DNA from: an uncultured Verrucomicrobiae bacterium
Lineage (GTDB): Bacteria; Verrucomicrobiota; Verrucomicrobiia; Limisphaerales; J093
Assembly (NCBI GenBank): GCA_937946835.1
Contig: CALFAV010000003.1
Span: 45,718-109,717 of the forward strand
Direction of reading: 5' to 3'
DNA length: 64,000 nucleotides
Below are positions 35,298-44,485 of the stretch, one piece after another; within the stretch, counting starts at the first letter, position 1; each line of letters starts with the position of its first letter. A program made the position numbers and the translations under genes. The notes under the pieces were generated by a model. It did not search any database. It was not told where the DNA came from and saw only the letters and a list, made by a program, of their open reading frames with translations.

Positions 35298-36911
35298 TCA
35301 ACGCAACCGAAACAACTGGTATCCGCCGACCAGCGCCCGCCGTTCCCCGGCCGCTTCCAACCGCGCGGCCAACTCCGCCGGGGCGCCGGGCGGCAACAGC
35401 ACCCGGTGCACCTGCTCCCTTTCCAGCGCGGCCAGCGCTTCCTCCGCGGACACCCGCCCGGCCATGAGGGCGTCATACCAATCCCGCCGCCTCGCGTAAT
35501 CGGGAGTGAGAAACCAGTGCCCCACCATCACCCGGTGGGCCGACCAGGCCGGTAGCATCGTACCCAGATGCGGCGAGGTGAACACGTGCCCCGCCGGCTC
35601 CCGTGCCAGGGTGAGCACCGCCTCCAACACCGGCCCGGGATACGCGCGGGTCAGCGCCAGGCGGGTGCTGCGCCACGTCACCGCCGGGGCGGATTGAAAA
35701 GCCAGGGCCACGACCAGCGCGGCGCCGAACTGCCGGCGCAGTGGCGCGGTCTCCTCCTCGAACACCCGCAGCAGCCGGTCCAACGCCGGTGCGGCCAGCA
35801 ACCCCAACGGCAGGGGCAACAGGTACACGAAGTGATAACCGCTGGTCCAGGGCGAGCTGTGCAACAACGCGGCCGCCCCCACCCAGACCAGCAACTCGCG
35901 CGTCCCCGGCAGCCCCGTCCGCCAACGCTCGCGGAGACCTCGGACCGCCAGGGCTCCCTGGGCCCCCAGCCCCAGCGGATACCACCACACCCCCAGCCCG
36001 TGCGGGCCGAAAAACCGGCGCGCCGTGGCGTGGAAGACCGGGTCCTGGTTCTGCCAAAGTGAAAAGCCGGCCAACACCGCCCCGGCCGCGCCCAACGCCC
36101 CGGCCAGCCGCATCGCAACGGGGCGTTCCGCCCGGCTCATGAACCGGACCAGCACCACCCCGGCTCCGATGGCCAGCACTCCCAGCCCGGAGTAGGGGTG
36201 CACCAGGTACGTGACCACCGTCCAGATCGCGGCCCGCACGGCCCCGGGCCGGTTGAGGGCCGGGCGCAGCATCGGCCGCAACGCCAGCATCACCAGGGTC
36301 AGTCCCGCCACCCAGAGCGGATTGTAAAACCCGGCGAAAACGTTCCAGCCGTAATCGTCCGACAGGGCCACGAGCAGCGAGTGTTGCCAACGCGCCGGCC
36401 ACCAGGAAAACGTGGCGTGGAACAGAATTTCCAGGCCCCCGGCAAAAGCCACCAACCCGGCCGCCAGCCGGCGCTGGCGCGGCTCGGGCACAAAGTCCCC
36501 GGCAAAGCGCCAGAACACCGCGAAAAAGGCAAAGACCAACGGCACGCGGGCCAGCTCGAAGGCCGTAAACGGGTTCAGTCCGGTGAGCCGGCACCCCCAG
36601 CCCAGCAGACTGAACAGGGGCAAAAAGTAGCGGCCGTCCTGGGGGAGCGTGGTGTGCGGGTTGACCAGAAACCAGTCGCCGGTTTCGAGCGCCTGCCGGA
36701 TGAACCCGACGTAAGCAAAGCCGTCAATCGGGTTGTAGCCAAAGGGCGGGTAGAACGAATCCGGCGGTGGTGGGACCAGTCGCGTGGCCAGAAACGGGAT
36801 CGCCCGCAGCACCGCCACGCCCAGCGGGATCAGCCAGTACGCGGCGGGTGGTCCGACGGGCGGGTCCGAGGCCAAGGGTCGGGGTTCGCTCACGGGCACG
36901 GGCGGGGCCAT
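35298..36911 (-). CDS. Polytopic membrane protein, glycosyltransferase-C/ArnT-like
   Basis: 537-aa protein with around ten predicted membrane helices and a soluble C-terminal domain of ~110 aa. The periplasmic loop after helix 1 (PIDGFAYVGFIRQALETGDWF) resembles the first loop of GT-C glycosyltransferases such as ArnT/PMT, but no diagnostic pair of acidic residues can be named with confidence. The C-terminus reads HVFTSPHLGTMLPAWSAHRVMVGHW, suggestive of an extracytoplasmic domain. The function is unknown; a role in adding sugars to lipids or proteins is only an inference from topology. It lies 15 bp upstream (minus strand) of nothing related; the next gene is the Tat oxidoreductase. Confidence 0.6.
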   Translation of the reverse strand: MAPPVPVSEPRPLASDPPVGPPAAYWLIPLGVAVLRAIPFLATRLVPPPPDSFYPPFGYNPIDGFAYVGFIRQALETGDWFLVNPHTTLPQDGRYFLPLFSLLGWGCRLTGLNPFTAFELARVPLVFAFFAVFWRFAGDFVPEPRQRRLAAGLVAFAGGLEILFHATFSWWPARWQHSLLVALSDDYGWNVFAGFYNPLWVAGLTLVMLALRPMLRPALNRPGAVRAAIWTVVTYLVHPYSGLGVLAIGAGVVLVRFMSRAERPVAMRLAGALGAAGAVLAGFSLWQNQDPVFHATARRFFGPHGLGVWWYPLGLGAQGALAVRGLRERWRTGLPGTRELLVWVGAAALLHSSPWTSGYHFVYLLPLPLGLLAAPALDRLLRVFEEETAPLRRQFGAALVVALAFQSAPAVTWRSTRLALTRAYPGPVLEAVLTLAREPAGHVFTSPHLGTMLPAWSAHRVMVGHWFLTPDYARRRDWYDALMAGRVSAEEALAALEREQVHRVLLPPGAPAELAARLEAAGERRALVGGYQLFRLR

Positions 36912-36926
36912 TCCCGGACCGGCGGC

Positions 36927-38264
36927 TCAGAGCGTCCATCCCGGCCGGTACTCATAGTGCAGGTAACGATTGGCCTCGGGCTCGTTGGGAATGCGGAGAT
37001 TCACCGGGTCCCACTCCAACGGCGTCCCGCCATGCCGCACCGCGACCATTCCCAGCAGCACCGCCTCGGTCAACGGCCCGGCGAAGTCGAAGTTCGAAGC
37101 CGTGGGCGAACCGGTTTTGCAGGCCCGGATGAACTCCTCGTAATGCCCGGGGGAACGCGGCAGCGTGGGAGCCGGCCGGCGGTACTCCCGGTGGCGGGCC
37201 TCCGGGATCAGACGCGGCCGCTCCCCACCCCAGCCCTCGACCAGCATCTTCCCGCGCTCGCCCACGAACAGGATGCCGTCCTCCGGGTCCAGCTCGCGCT
37301 CCGGCTCCAGTTCGGGCGGCCGGGGCGGCAACAGGCCGCCGTCGTACCAGTGCACCGTGACCGGCGGCAGGTTCCCGCGGGCGGCAAATTCGTAGTGCAC
37401 CAGGCAGGCGAGCGGCACGCTCTCCGGGTACACCGGGGTGGAGCTGGCATGGACCCGCAACGGCGGGCCGAGCTTCAGCGCGTCGAACACCGGCGCCAGG
37501 TTGTGAATGCCCATGTCGCCCAGCCCGCCGGAGCCGAAATCCCACCAGCCGCGCCAGCGGAACGGCACGTAGGCGGGGTGATACGGCCGCCACGGCGCCG
37601 GGCCCAACCACAGGTCCCAGTCCAGCGTGTCCGGCACGGGCGGCGTGTCCGAGGGCCGCTCCACTCCCTGCGCCCACCACAGGGGCAACCTGCCGCGATG
37701 GGTCGGGCGATCGGACCACACGTGGACCTCGCGCACGGGGCCGATGGCGCCGTCGGCCAGCCACTCCTTGATGAGGCGATTGCCCTCGAAGGCCATGCCC
37801 TGGTTGCCCATTTGCGTGGCCACTTTGGCCTCGCGCGCCGCGCGGGCCACCTGGCGCGCCTCAACCACGGTGCGGGTGAGCGGCTTTTCACAGTACACGT
37901 GCCTGCCGCGCTGGAGGGCCGCCATCGTCGCCACGGCGTGGGTGTGGTCCGGCGTCGCCACGATCACCGCGTCCACGCCCTTTTCCCGGTCCAGCATCCG
38001 ACGAAAGTCCCGGTACCGCGCGGCGCGCGGATACCGGGCGAACGGGGCGGCGGCGCGCGCCTCGTCCACGTCGCACAACGCGACGATGTTTTCGCCCTGA
38101 AACCCCTCGAGGTCGTCCGCGCCGCGTCCCCCCGCCCCGATGGCCGCCACGTTGAGCCGGTCGTTGGCGCCCCAAACCCGGGCCGGGATCACCATCGGCA
38201 CGACCGTGGCCGCCAGGGCGCGACGCAAAAAGGCGCGGCGCGTGCCGCACAACGGTGCTTGCAT
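36927..38264 (-). CDS. Tat-exported Gfo/Idh/MocA family oxidoreductase
   Basis: 445-aa protein with a twin-arginine signal (GTRRAFLRRALAATVVPMV); ATG 38264 is chosen and the track start at 38351 adds 29 residues without signal features. The Rossmann core reads LNVAAIGAGGRGADDL, then VDAVIVATPDHTHA and the catalytic YCEKPLT. The second domain carries GGLGDMGIHNLAP with a His as in inositol/sugar dehydrogenases of this family. These exported paralogues are abundant in Verrucomicrobia and Planctomycetes, where some act on glycosides by a redox mechanism; substrate here is unknown. It is followed on the same strand by the membrane protein gene. Confidence 0.92.
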   Translation of the reverse strand: MQAPLCGTRRAFLRRALAATVVPMVIPARVWGANDRLNVAAIGAGGRGADDLEGFQGENIVALCDVDEARAAAPFARYPRAARYRDFRRMLDREKGVDAVIVATPDHTHAVATMAALQRGRHVYCEKPLTRTVVEARQVARAAREAKVATQMGNQGMAFEGNRLIKEWLADGAIGPVREVHVWSDRPTHRGRLPLWWAQGVERPSDTPPVPDTLDWDLWLGPAPWRPYHPAYVPFRWRGWWDFGSGGLGDMGIHNLAPVFDALKLGPPLRVHASSTPVYPESVPLACLVHYEFAARGNLPPVTVHWYDGGLLPPRPPELEPERELDPEDGILFVGERGKMLVEGWGGERPRLIPEARHREYRRPAPTLPRSPGHYEEFIRACKTGSPTASNFDFAGPLTEAVLLGMVAVRHGGTPLEWDPVNLRIPNEPEANRYLHYEYRPGWTL

Positions 38265-38347
38265 GAACCGGGGGTACCATGCCCGGCCCGCGGATTCAAC
38301 GGCGGGGAAATGGCGCAAAGGGCGCGGCGCGGCGCGCGCCGGGGTGA

Positions 38348-39754
38348 TCACCGGCCCGCGGGTTCGGGGGAAGACTCCGGTTCGGGGAGGCAGGCGCCGA
38401 TGGCCCGTTCCAGCCGGGCCAGCGCCACGGCGTATTCACGGCGCGCGCGCACATCGGTGGTGCGGGCCTCGGTGAGCGCGGTCTGGGCGCTGAGCACGTC
38501 CAGTTGCGTGCCGGTGCCGGCGTCGGCCCGGGCGCGCGCCAGGCGCAGGGCCTCTTCGGCCTGCTCGACCACTTTTTTCTGCGACTCCATGACCTCCCAG
38601 GCCTCGACCAGACTCGAGTAGGCCGTGCGCACTTCCAGCTCGATGCGGCGCGCCAGGTCGTCGGCCTCGATCAGCGACTTTTCGTACCGGGCCTGCGCCT
38701 CGGCCACCTTGCCGCGGGTGAGCGCGCCGTCGAAGAGGTTCCAGGTGGCCTGCACGCCCACCTCCCAGCCGTGGACCGTTTCGTCCAGGTCGCGGCTGAA
38801 GTTGGATTTGCGGGCGCCGTAACCGGCGTAGCCCTGCACCCGCGGCAGGTAGCCCGCGCGGGCGCCGAGCACGTCCTCGCGGCGCAATTGTTCGGCCAGG
38901 CGGGTGGCGATCAGTTCCGGGCGGTGGGCCAGCGCACGCGCGAGGGCCTCGGGCACGCCCAGCTCGAAGCGGGGCGCGTCCAGCGTGCCGCTCAACCGCA
39001 GGGGAATGTCCTCCCAAATGTCCCCGGGCACCCGGTAGCCGAGCAGGTGCACCAACTGGTTCTTGGCGATGCGATGGGCGTTGCGCGCCCGCGAGACCCG
39101 GGGCCGGGCGTTGGCCAGCTCGACCTCCGCGCGCAGGACGTTGAAGCGCGGCACGGTGCCGGCGTTGAACCGCCGTTGGTTGTCCTCGAGCTCCTTCTGC
39201 AGCAGCTCGACCGCGGCCTCGCTGACCACGATTTCCTTCTCGGCCAGCAGGACGTTGTAGTAGGCCACGCGGACCTCGGTGACCACGTCCGCCAGCACGG
39301 CGTGGTGCCGGGCCAGGGCCTGCTCGCGCACCAGGCGGGCCGAGCGCAGAGACGAAGCCAGCCGGCCGCCCTCGAAGAGGGTCTGGACCAGGCGCACCCC
39401 GGCGGACCAGCGCTGGTTGCCGGGATCAATCACCGGCGCGCCGGCGGGGAAGATCGGGTTGGGCGGCAACTCCAGGCGCTCCACCGCCCGGTCCTCGGTC
39501 AGGGCATAGTCCCCGCTGGCCAGCACCTTGGGGAGCGCCACGGCGCGGGTTTGAATGCTCAGCCCGTGCGCCGCCTCCAGCTCCTGCCGGCTCTGCTGCA
39601 CGGCGGCGTTTTGTTGCAGCGCGATGTCCAGACACTCGGCCAGCGACAACGGCCGCGCCGGCCAGGGCAGGGCCGGAGGTGCCGGTTCGGCCGCCCGGGC
39701 GAGGGCGACGCTCAGACACAAAAGGGAGCACCCGAAAACGAGAGTTGAGTTCAT
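38348..39754 (-). CDS. TolC-like outer-membrane efflux channel
   Basis: 468-aa outer-membrane factor. ATG 39754 (MNSTLVFGCSLLCLSVALA) gives a clean signal peptide; the track's 724-aa ORF continues into the TetR gene out of frame. Two OEP repeats are visible: SLAECLDIALQQNAAVQQSRQEL at the start, and the long helices containing RVAYYNVLLAEKEIVVSEAAVELLQKEL, repeated in the second half (VRTAYSSLVEAWEVMESQKK). The ATG overlaps the TetR stop by 4 bp. The divergent HlyD adaptor, ATPase and permease would complete a tripartite exporter with this channel. Confidence 0.92.
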   Translation of the reverse strand: MNSTLVFGCSLLCLSVALARAAEPAPPALPWPARPLSLAECLDIALQQNAAVQQSRQELEAAHGLSIQTRAVALPKVLASGDYALTEDRAVERLELPPNPIFPAGAPVIDPGNQRWSAGVRLVQTLFEGGRLASSLRSARLVREQALARHHAVLADVVTEVRVAYYNVLLAEKEIVVSEAAVELLQKELEDNQRRFNAGTVPRFNVLRAEVELANARPRVSRARNAHRIAKNQLVHLLGYRVPGDIWEDIPLRLSGTLDAPRFELGVPEALARALAHRPELIATRLAEQLRREDVLGARAGYLPRVQGYAGYGARKSNFSRDLDETVHGWEVGVQATWNLFDGALTRGKVAEAQARYEKSLIEADDLARRIELEVRTAYSSLVEAWEVMESQKKVVEQAEEALRLARARADAGTGTQLDVLSAQTALTEARTTDVRARREYAVALARLERAIGACLPEPESSPEPAGR

Positions 39755-40509
39755 GATCGGTGGGGGAAATCCGGGGCGGCAACCGCCGGGCGCGGACCCC
39801 GACGACGGGAGCGGGTTCGGCCGGCCGGAACCGGCGCGCGACGGGCCGCGGTCCCCACCGGCCGACGCGCCAGTTCCTTCAGGGCGGCCAGGGAAAAGCG
39901 GGTGATGTGCTCGGTCAGCGGCTCCACGGCCGCGGGACCCTGCGGCAGGTGCGGGAGCAGGCGGGAGACCACCGCGCGGCAGTGGAAGTAGAAGAAACAC
40001 TGGCTGACGATGCTCAGCCCGCAAAAGCCCAGGGTTTGTTCGTCCCGATCCGGCCCCAGGAAGGCCACGATGATGGAGCGGACCTGGTCGGCCAGCGGTT
40101 GGATGTGTTCGCGCACCATGACCTCCAGGCACGGGGTGGGCTCGGTCAACTCCCGCGCGACCAACCGGCCCAGCCAGGCGTGCGGGCCGGGCTCCAGCAG
40201 CCGGCCCAGCACGCTGCGCACAAAGGCCCGGAGGCGCGTCTCCGGAGCGGCCTCCGGGCCCAGCCCCATGTCGAAGGGCAGGCGGCGGTTGGCCTCGGCC
40301 ACCAGGTGGCGCAGGACCTCGAGGTAAAGCTGCGGCTTGTCGCCGAAGTGGTAGTGCACCGCGGCCACGTTGGTGCCGGCCCGCCGGCAGATGGCCCGGA
40401 TGGTGGCGTCGTGATAGCCCGCCTCCGCAAACTCGGCCGCGGCGGCCTGCAGCAGGGCCGTGCGGGTGTCGGCCGCGTCGGGCGCGGGAGAGGCGGAGGT
40501 CGAACGCAT
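39751..40509 (-). CDS. TetR/AcrR family regulator (CecR-like)
   Basis: 252-aa repressor. The N-terminal helix-turn-helix reads TRTALLQAAAAEFAEAGYHD followed by ATIRAICRRAGTNVAAVHYHFG, the TetR signature; residues ~85-220 form the ligand-binding domain of the CecR/YbiH (DUF1956) type. ATG 40509 is preferred over 40533 because the latter would put the operator-like palindromes inside the gene. The C-terminal ~30 residues are Arg/Pro-rich. It is co-transcribed with the TolC-like gene (4-bp overlap) and divergent from the HlyD adaptor, so it probably controls both arms of the export locus. In E. coli CecR regulates ybhGFSR, a similar set. Confidence 0.88.
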   Translation of the reverse strand: MRSTSASPAPDAADTRTALLQAAAAEFAEAGYHDATIRAICRRAGTNVAAVHYHFGDKPQLYLEVLRHLVAEANRRLPFDMGLGPEAAPETRLRAFVRSVLGRLLEPGPHAWLGRLVARELTEPTPCLEVMVREHIQPLADQVRSIIVAFLGPDRDEQTLGFCGLSIVSQCFFYFHCRAVVSRLLPHLPQGPAAVEPLTEHITRFSLAALKELARRPVGTAARRAPVPAGRTRSRRRGPRPAVAAPDFPHRS

Positions 40510-40540
40510 GTTTGAAGCGCATGTTTCAAACAAACGTTTG
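40510..40540. promoter_or_regulatory. Palindromic operator-like sites between tetR and hlyD-like genes
   Basis: Two inverted repeats touch each other in the divergent region: GTTTGAA (40510-40516) with TTCAAAC (40525-40531), and the perfect 10-bp palindrome CAAACGTTTG (40531-40540). The second runs into TTGACA (40538-40543), a good -35 element for the plus strand. Placement directly before the TetR start and over a possible -35 of the adaptor operon is what autoregulated TetR operators look like. Binding is inferred. Confidence 0.6.
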
Positions 40541-40594
40541 ACACGTCAAGCGCCTTTTGCTCCACTGGGCGCGCGCCCGACCGGGCGCCCAGGC

Positions 40595-41599
40595 ATGAAG
40601 ACTCCGGTGCTGCATCCGGCCCGTCCCGCCCCGGGCCGATTCCCGCGGGGCATCCTCCGCGGAGGCCTCGGGTTGCTGGTCCTGCTGAGCGCCGCCTGCC
40701 GCCAGCCCGCTCCTTCCGGCTACCAGGGCTACCTTGAGGCCGAGTTCCTCTACCTCGCCGCCCCGCTGGGTGGCCGGCTGGAGCGGCTGGCGGTGACCCG
40801 CGGCCAGGAGGTGCGGGCGGGGGACCGGCTCTTCGAGCTGGACCCGGTGGCCGAGGCCGCCGCGGTGGAGGAAGCCGCCCGACGCCAGGCACAGGCCCGG
40901 GCCCGGCTGGACAACCTCCGCAAGGGCCGCCGCCCCAGTGAAATCGCCGCCCTCGAGGCGCAACTGGCCCGGGCGGAGGCCCACCAGCGCTGGACGGAGG
41001 CCGAGCTGGCCCGCCGCCAGCAGTTGCGGGCGCAGGAGGTGATTTCCGCCGCCGAACTGGACCTGGCCCGGGCGCAGCGCGACGCGGATGCCGCGCAGGT
41101 CGAAGCGCTCCGCGCCGAGTTGGAGACCGCCCGCCTGGGCGCGCGCGAGGATGAAATCCGCGCCGCCGAAGCCGAAGTGGCCGCCGCGCAGGCGGCCCTC
41201 GAGCGCGCGCGCTGGGCCCTGGAGCAAAAGCGCCAGAGCGCCCCCGCGGCCGGGCGGGTGCACGACACGTTGTTCCGCGAGGGCGAGTTTGTCCCGGCGG
41301 GCCAGCCGGTGGTGGTGCTGCTGCCGCCGGCGCAGCTCAAGGCGCGGTTTTTCGTGCCCGAGCCGGAGGTGGCCGGGTTGACCCTCGGGGCGATGGTGTG
41401 GCTGCACGCCGACGGCTGGTCAGAACCGGTGTCGGCCACGATCAGCTACGTGGCCGCGCAGGCCGAGTACACCCCGCCGGTGATCTACAGCCGGGAGAAC
41501 CGGGCCAAACTGGTCTTTATGGTCGAGGCCCGGCCGGACCCGGCCCGCGCCGCGGCGTTGCGGCCCGGACAGCCGGTGGAGGTGAGGACCCACCCGTGA
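40595..41599 (+). CDS. HlyD/YbhG-type periplasmic adaptor lipoprotein
   Basis: 334-aa membrane-fusion protein. ATG 40595 gives a lipoprotein signal (GLLVLLSAACRQP, lipid on the Cys). A lipoyl-like segment (YLAAPLGGRLERLAVTRGQEV) precedes a long coiled-coil hairpin (~85-215, heptads rich in Ala/Arg/Glu), then the second lipoyl half (SAPAAGRVHDTLFREGEFV) and a beta-barrel. It should bridge the ABC-2 permease and the TolC-like channel. The gene opens the rightward operon and lies ~55 bp downstream of the TetR operator sites. Confidence 0.9.
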   Translation: MKTPVLHPARPAPGRFPRGILRGGLGLLVLLSAACRQPAPSGYQGYLEAEFLYLAAPLGGRLERLAVTRGQEVRAGDRLFELDPVAEAAAVEEAARRQAQARARLDNLRKGRRPSEIAALEAQLARAEAHQRWTEAELARRQQLRAQEVISAAELDLARAQRDADAAQVEALRAELETARLGAREDEIRAAEAEVAAAQAALERARWALEQKRQSAPAAGRVHDTLFREGEFVPAGQPVVVLLPPAQLKARFFVPEPEVAGLTLGAMVWLHADGWSEPVSATISYVAAQAEYTPPVIYSRENRAKLVFMVEARPDPARAAALRPGQPVEVRTHP

Positions 41600-41735
41600 A
41601 GCCCGCGCTCCCCCGAGTGCGAGGGCCGAGGGCCGGGGGCCGAAAGCCTGGTCGGGCCAGCGGCGCGGGGAGGCCGGAGCGCCCGCCGGAGTTCCCGGTC
41701 GGCAAAGCTCCGGTGGACCTCCGGAACGCGAAGTC

Positions 41736-42662
41736 GTGAACCCCGAGTGGGCCATTGACGTGCGCGGCATCACCAAGCGGTTTGGCCGGCGCACGGTGGT
41801 CAACAACGTCGCCCTGCAGGTGCGGCGGGGGGAGATTTACGGTTTTCTCGGCCCCAACGGCAGCGGCAAGACCACGTTCCTGCGGATGCTCTGCGGGTTG
41901 CTCACGCCCGACGCGGGCAGCGGCACCTGCCTGGGGTTGGACATTCGCACCCGGAGCGCGGCGATCAAGGAGCGGGTGGGTTATCTGACCCAGCGGTTCA
42001 GTTTTTACGAGGACCTCAGCCTCGAGGAGAACCTTGATTTTGTGGCGCGGCTTTACGGGGTGCCGCGCCGGCGCGCGGCGGTGGTGCGGAGCCTGGAGAC
42101 CCTGGGTCTGACAGCGCGGCGCCGGCAACTGGCGGGGGAGTTGTCCGGGGGGTGGAAGCAACGGCTGGCGCTGGCGGCCTGCCTGATTCACCAGCCGGAG
42201 CTGTTGCTGCTGGATGAACCGACCGCCGGGGTGGACCCGAAGGCGCGGCGCGACTTCTGGGAGGAACTTCACCGCCTGGCCGCGGCGGGCATCACCGTGC
42301 TCATCACCACGCATTACATGGACGAGGCCGAGCGGTGCCACCGCCTGGCCTACATCGCTTACGGAAACCTGCTCGCCCACGGGCCGGTGGCCGAGGTGGT
42401 GCGGGCGGCGGGACTGAGCACCTGGGAGGTGAGCGGGCCGGACCTGTGGTCCCTGGCCGAGACCCTGCGCCGGCAGCCGGGGGTCGAGCAGGTGGTGCCG
42501 TTTGGCAGCACCCTGCACGTGAGCGGGCGGGATGCCGCCCAACTGGAGGCGGTGGCGGCGCGCTGGGGGGAGGGGGCTTGGACCTGGCAGCGGATCAAGC
42601 CGGGGTTGGAGGACGTGTTCATCAGCCTGACGGAGACCGCCCGGGACAACTGGGGACCATGA
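41736..42662 (+). CDS. ABC transporter ATP-binding protein (YbhF/DrrA-like)
   Basis: 308-aa ATPase with Walker A GPNGSGKTT, signature LSGGWKQR, Walker B LLLLDEPTAG and the switch His in ITTHYMDEAE. It has one nucleotide-binding domain plus ~80 C-terminal residues; E. coli YbhF has two. GTG 41736 is the only reasonable start, 136 bp after the adaptor. The stop overlaps the permease ATG (ATGA). It should power drug or lipid export through the ABC-2 permease next door, probably as a homodimer. Confidence 0.94.
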   Translation: MNPEWAIDVRGITKRFGRRTVVNNVALQVRRGEIYGFLGPNGSGKTTFLRMLCGLLTPDAGSGTCLGLDIRTRSAAIKERVGYLTQRFSFYEDLSLEENLDFVARLYGVPRRRAAVVRSLETLGLTARRRQLAGELSGGWKQRLALAACLIHQPELLLLDEPTAGVDPKARRDFWEELHRLAAAGITVLITTHYMDEAERCHRLAYIAYGNLLAHGPVAEVVRAAGLSTWEVSGPDLWSLAETLRRQPGVEQVVPFGSTLHVSGRDAAQLEAVAARWGEGAWTWQRIKPGLEDVFISLTETARDNWGP

Positions 42663-43798
42663 GCCGATTTGCCTTTCATCCCCGCCGGTTTTGGGCCGTG
42701 GTGGTCAAGGAGTTCATCCAGATGCGCCGCGACCGGCTCACGTTTGCGATGATGGTGGGCATCCCGCTGCTCCAACTGATCCTCTTCGGGTTCGCCATCA
42801 ATCTGAACCCGAAGCATCTGCCCACCGCGGTGCTGGCCGCGGACCCCGGCCCGTTTGCCCGCACGTTGCTCTGGGCGTTGCGCACCAGTGACTACTTCGC
42901 CGTGACCCGGGTGGTGGACACCGAGGCGGAGTTGCGCGCCCTGCTGGAGCGCGGGGAGGTGCAGTTCGGGGTGAGCATCCCGGTGGATTTTGCCCGCCGG
43001 CTCCTGCGCGGGGAACGCCCCAGCCTGTTGCTGGAGGCCGACGCCACCGACCCGGCGGCCACCGGCTATGCCCTCTCGGCCCTGAACACGCTGGTGGCGA
43101 CGGTGTTTGACCGGGACCTGAAAGGGCTTCCGCCCGGGCTGCGGGCCACGCCCGGGCCGGTGGAGGTGCGGGTGCACCGGCTCTACAACCCGGACATCAT
43201 CACCCAGTACAACGTGGTGCCGGGGCTGCTGGGTGTGGTGCTCACCATGACGATGGTCATCATCACCGCCCTGGCCATCACTCGGGAACGCGAGCGCGGC
43301 ACGATGGAGAACCTGCTGTCCACGCCGGTGCGGCCGGCGGAAGTGATGCTGGGCAAGCTGGTGCCGTACATCCTGGTCGGCTACGTGCAGGTGGGGCTGA
43401 TTCTACTGGCGGCGCGGGTCTTCTTTGGCGTGCCGATGGTGGGCAGCGTGCCGCTGTTGCTGGGGGCGATGCTGGTGTTCATCCTCGCCAACCTGGCGAT
43501 GGGCATTACCTTCTCCACCCTGGCGCGCAACCAGCTCCAGGCCGTGCAAATGGCCTTCTTTTTCTTTCTGCCAAACATCCTGCTCAGCGGGTTCATGTTC
43601 CCGTTCCGCGGCATGCCCGACTGGGCGCAGGTCCTGGGCGAGGTGTTGCCCCTGACACATTTCCTGCGCATCGTGCGGGGCATTCTGCTCAAGGGCAACG
43701 GCCCGGCCCAGATCGCCCCGGAACTCTGGCCCATCGCCCTGTTCATGGTCGTGATGCTCACCCTCGCCATCAAACGCTACCGGCAGACGCTGGATTGA
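42659..43798 (+). CDS. ABC-2 type permease (YbhS/YhhJ-like)
   Basis: 379-aa integral membrane protein of the ABC-2 family. It begins with a cytoplasmic amphipathic stretch (FWAVVVKEFIQMRRDRLTFAMM) and helix 1, then a large extracytoplasmic domain (~55-185), then five helices including TRERERGTMENLLSTPVRPAEVMLGK, the family hallmark, and FLPNILLSGFMFPFRGMP. The ORF track start at 42335 lies inside the ATPase in another frame. Only one permease gene is present, so it presumably forms a homodimer. Confidence 0.94.
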   Translation: MSRFAFHPRRFWAVVVKEFIQMRRDRLTFAMMVGIPLLQLILFGFAINLNPKHLPTAVLAADPGPFARTLLWALRTSDYFAVTRVVDTEAELRALLERGEVQFGVSIPVDFARRLLRGERPSLLLEADATDPAATGYALSALNTLVATVFDRDLKGLPPGLRATPGPVEVRVHRLYNPDIITQYNVVPGLLGVVLTMTMVIITALAITRERERGTMENLLSTPVRPAEVMLGKLVPYILVGYVQVGLILLAARVFFGVPMVGSVPLLLGAMLVFILANLAMGITFSTLARNQLQAVQMAFFFFLPNILLSGFMFPFRGMPDWAQVLGEVLPLTHFLRIVRGILLKGNGPAQIAPELWPIALFMVVMLTLAIKRYRQTLD

Positions 43799-43823
43799 GG
43801 AGGAAGCCGTGGACGCGTACCGC

Positions 43824-44174
43824 TTATCGCAGGGGCAGGAATTCGACGTGGTTGCACCAGTCCCGCGGGTCTGTGGCCTGCGCCAGCAGCACCAGGTCAG
43901 CGATGCACTGTTGCAGCGAGATTCGCAAGGGATGCGCGTAAATCAACCCGGCAAACGGTTCTCCCGTCTGCTGGCGCTGAGCCGCCTCGGCCAGCAAATC
44001 CGTGTCGTGGGTGAACAGGACGCGGTTCAAAGCGCGCGCGCGGTTCAACAACTGAGCGTCCGACAAACGCGCGCTGCCATCCGCTTGGGCGGTCAGCGCG
44101 TCCACACCCCGCACACGCAACGCCTCGGTGATGGCCCTGCGAACGTGGACGTCCATATAAAGGGCCACGCTCAC
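43824..44174 (-). CDS. DUF5615 PIN-like toxin
   Basis: 116-aa protein of the DUF5615 (Mut7-C-like PIN fold) family, toxin half of a common toxin-antitoxin type. It opens MSVALYMDVHVRRAITEAL with the first acidic residue of the PIN site, and has RALNRVLFTHDTDLLAEA with the central acidic cluster. As PIN domains are metal-dependent RNases, it probably cleaves RNA. The ATG overlaps the stop of the DUF433 antitoxin gene by 4 bp, the standard arrangement. Confidence 0.85.
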   Translation of the reverse strand: MSVALYMDVHVRRAITEALRVRGVDALTAQADGSARLSDAQLLNRARALNRVLFTHDTDLLAEAAQRQQTGEPFAGLIYAHPLRISLQQCIADLVLLAQATDPRDWCNHVEFLPLR

Positions 44175-44485
44175 CTCAGCAATCCCCGAACACGCAACTT
44201 GCGTCGGAGGGGCGACTCCTGGCGGTGCGCCGTCCGAGCGTCCCAGTCCTCAAGTTCGGCCGCGAGGACGCGGTCAAAATGCTCCTGATGGTCGTAGTAG
44301 TAGGCCAGCGCGGCATGAATCTGGGCCAGGGTCAAATGCGGAAACTGACAACACAACTCCTCCGGACTTGAGCCATGTGCCAACCAGTCCCGCACCACTT
44401 CGATTACCTTGACATTGGTATCGTCAATCCAGGCCCGCCCTTCGGCATCGGTACAAATGTGATTGACCGCTTCCAGAACCGACAT
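44171..44485 (-). CDS. DUF433 antitoxin
   Basis: 104-aa DUF433 protein, the helix-turn-helix antitoxin (VapB45-like) partner of DUF5615/PIN toxins. The family pattern is clear: VIEVVRDWLAHGSSPEELCCQFP then LTLAQIHAALAYYYDH. It is first in a two-gene leftward operon with overlapping genes. It probably represses its own promoter and neutralises the toxin. It faces a decayed HicBA-like module across 260 bp in which I see no other gene, only a GC-rich hairpin (CGGCCCGG...CCGGGCCG near 44664-44685). Confidence 0.87.
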   Translation of the reverse strand: MSVLEAVNHICTDAEGRAWIDDTNVKVIEVVRDWLAHGSSPEELCCQFPHLTLAQIHAALAYYYDHQEHFDRVLAAELEDWDARTAHRQESPLRRKLRVRGLLR

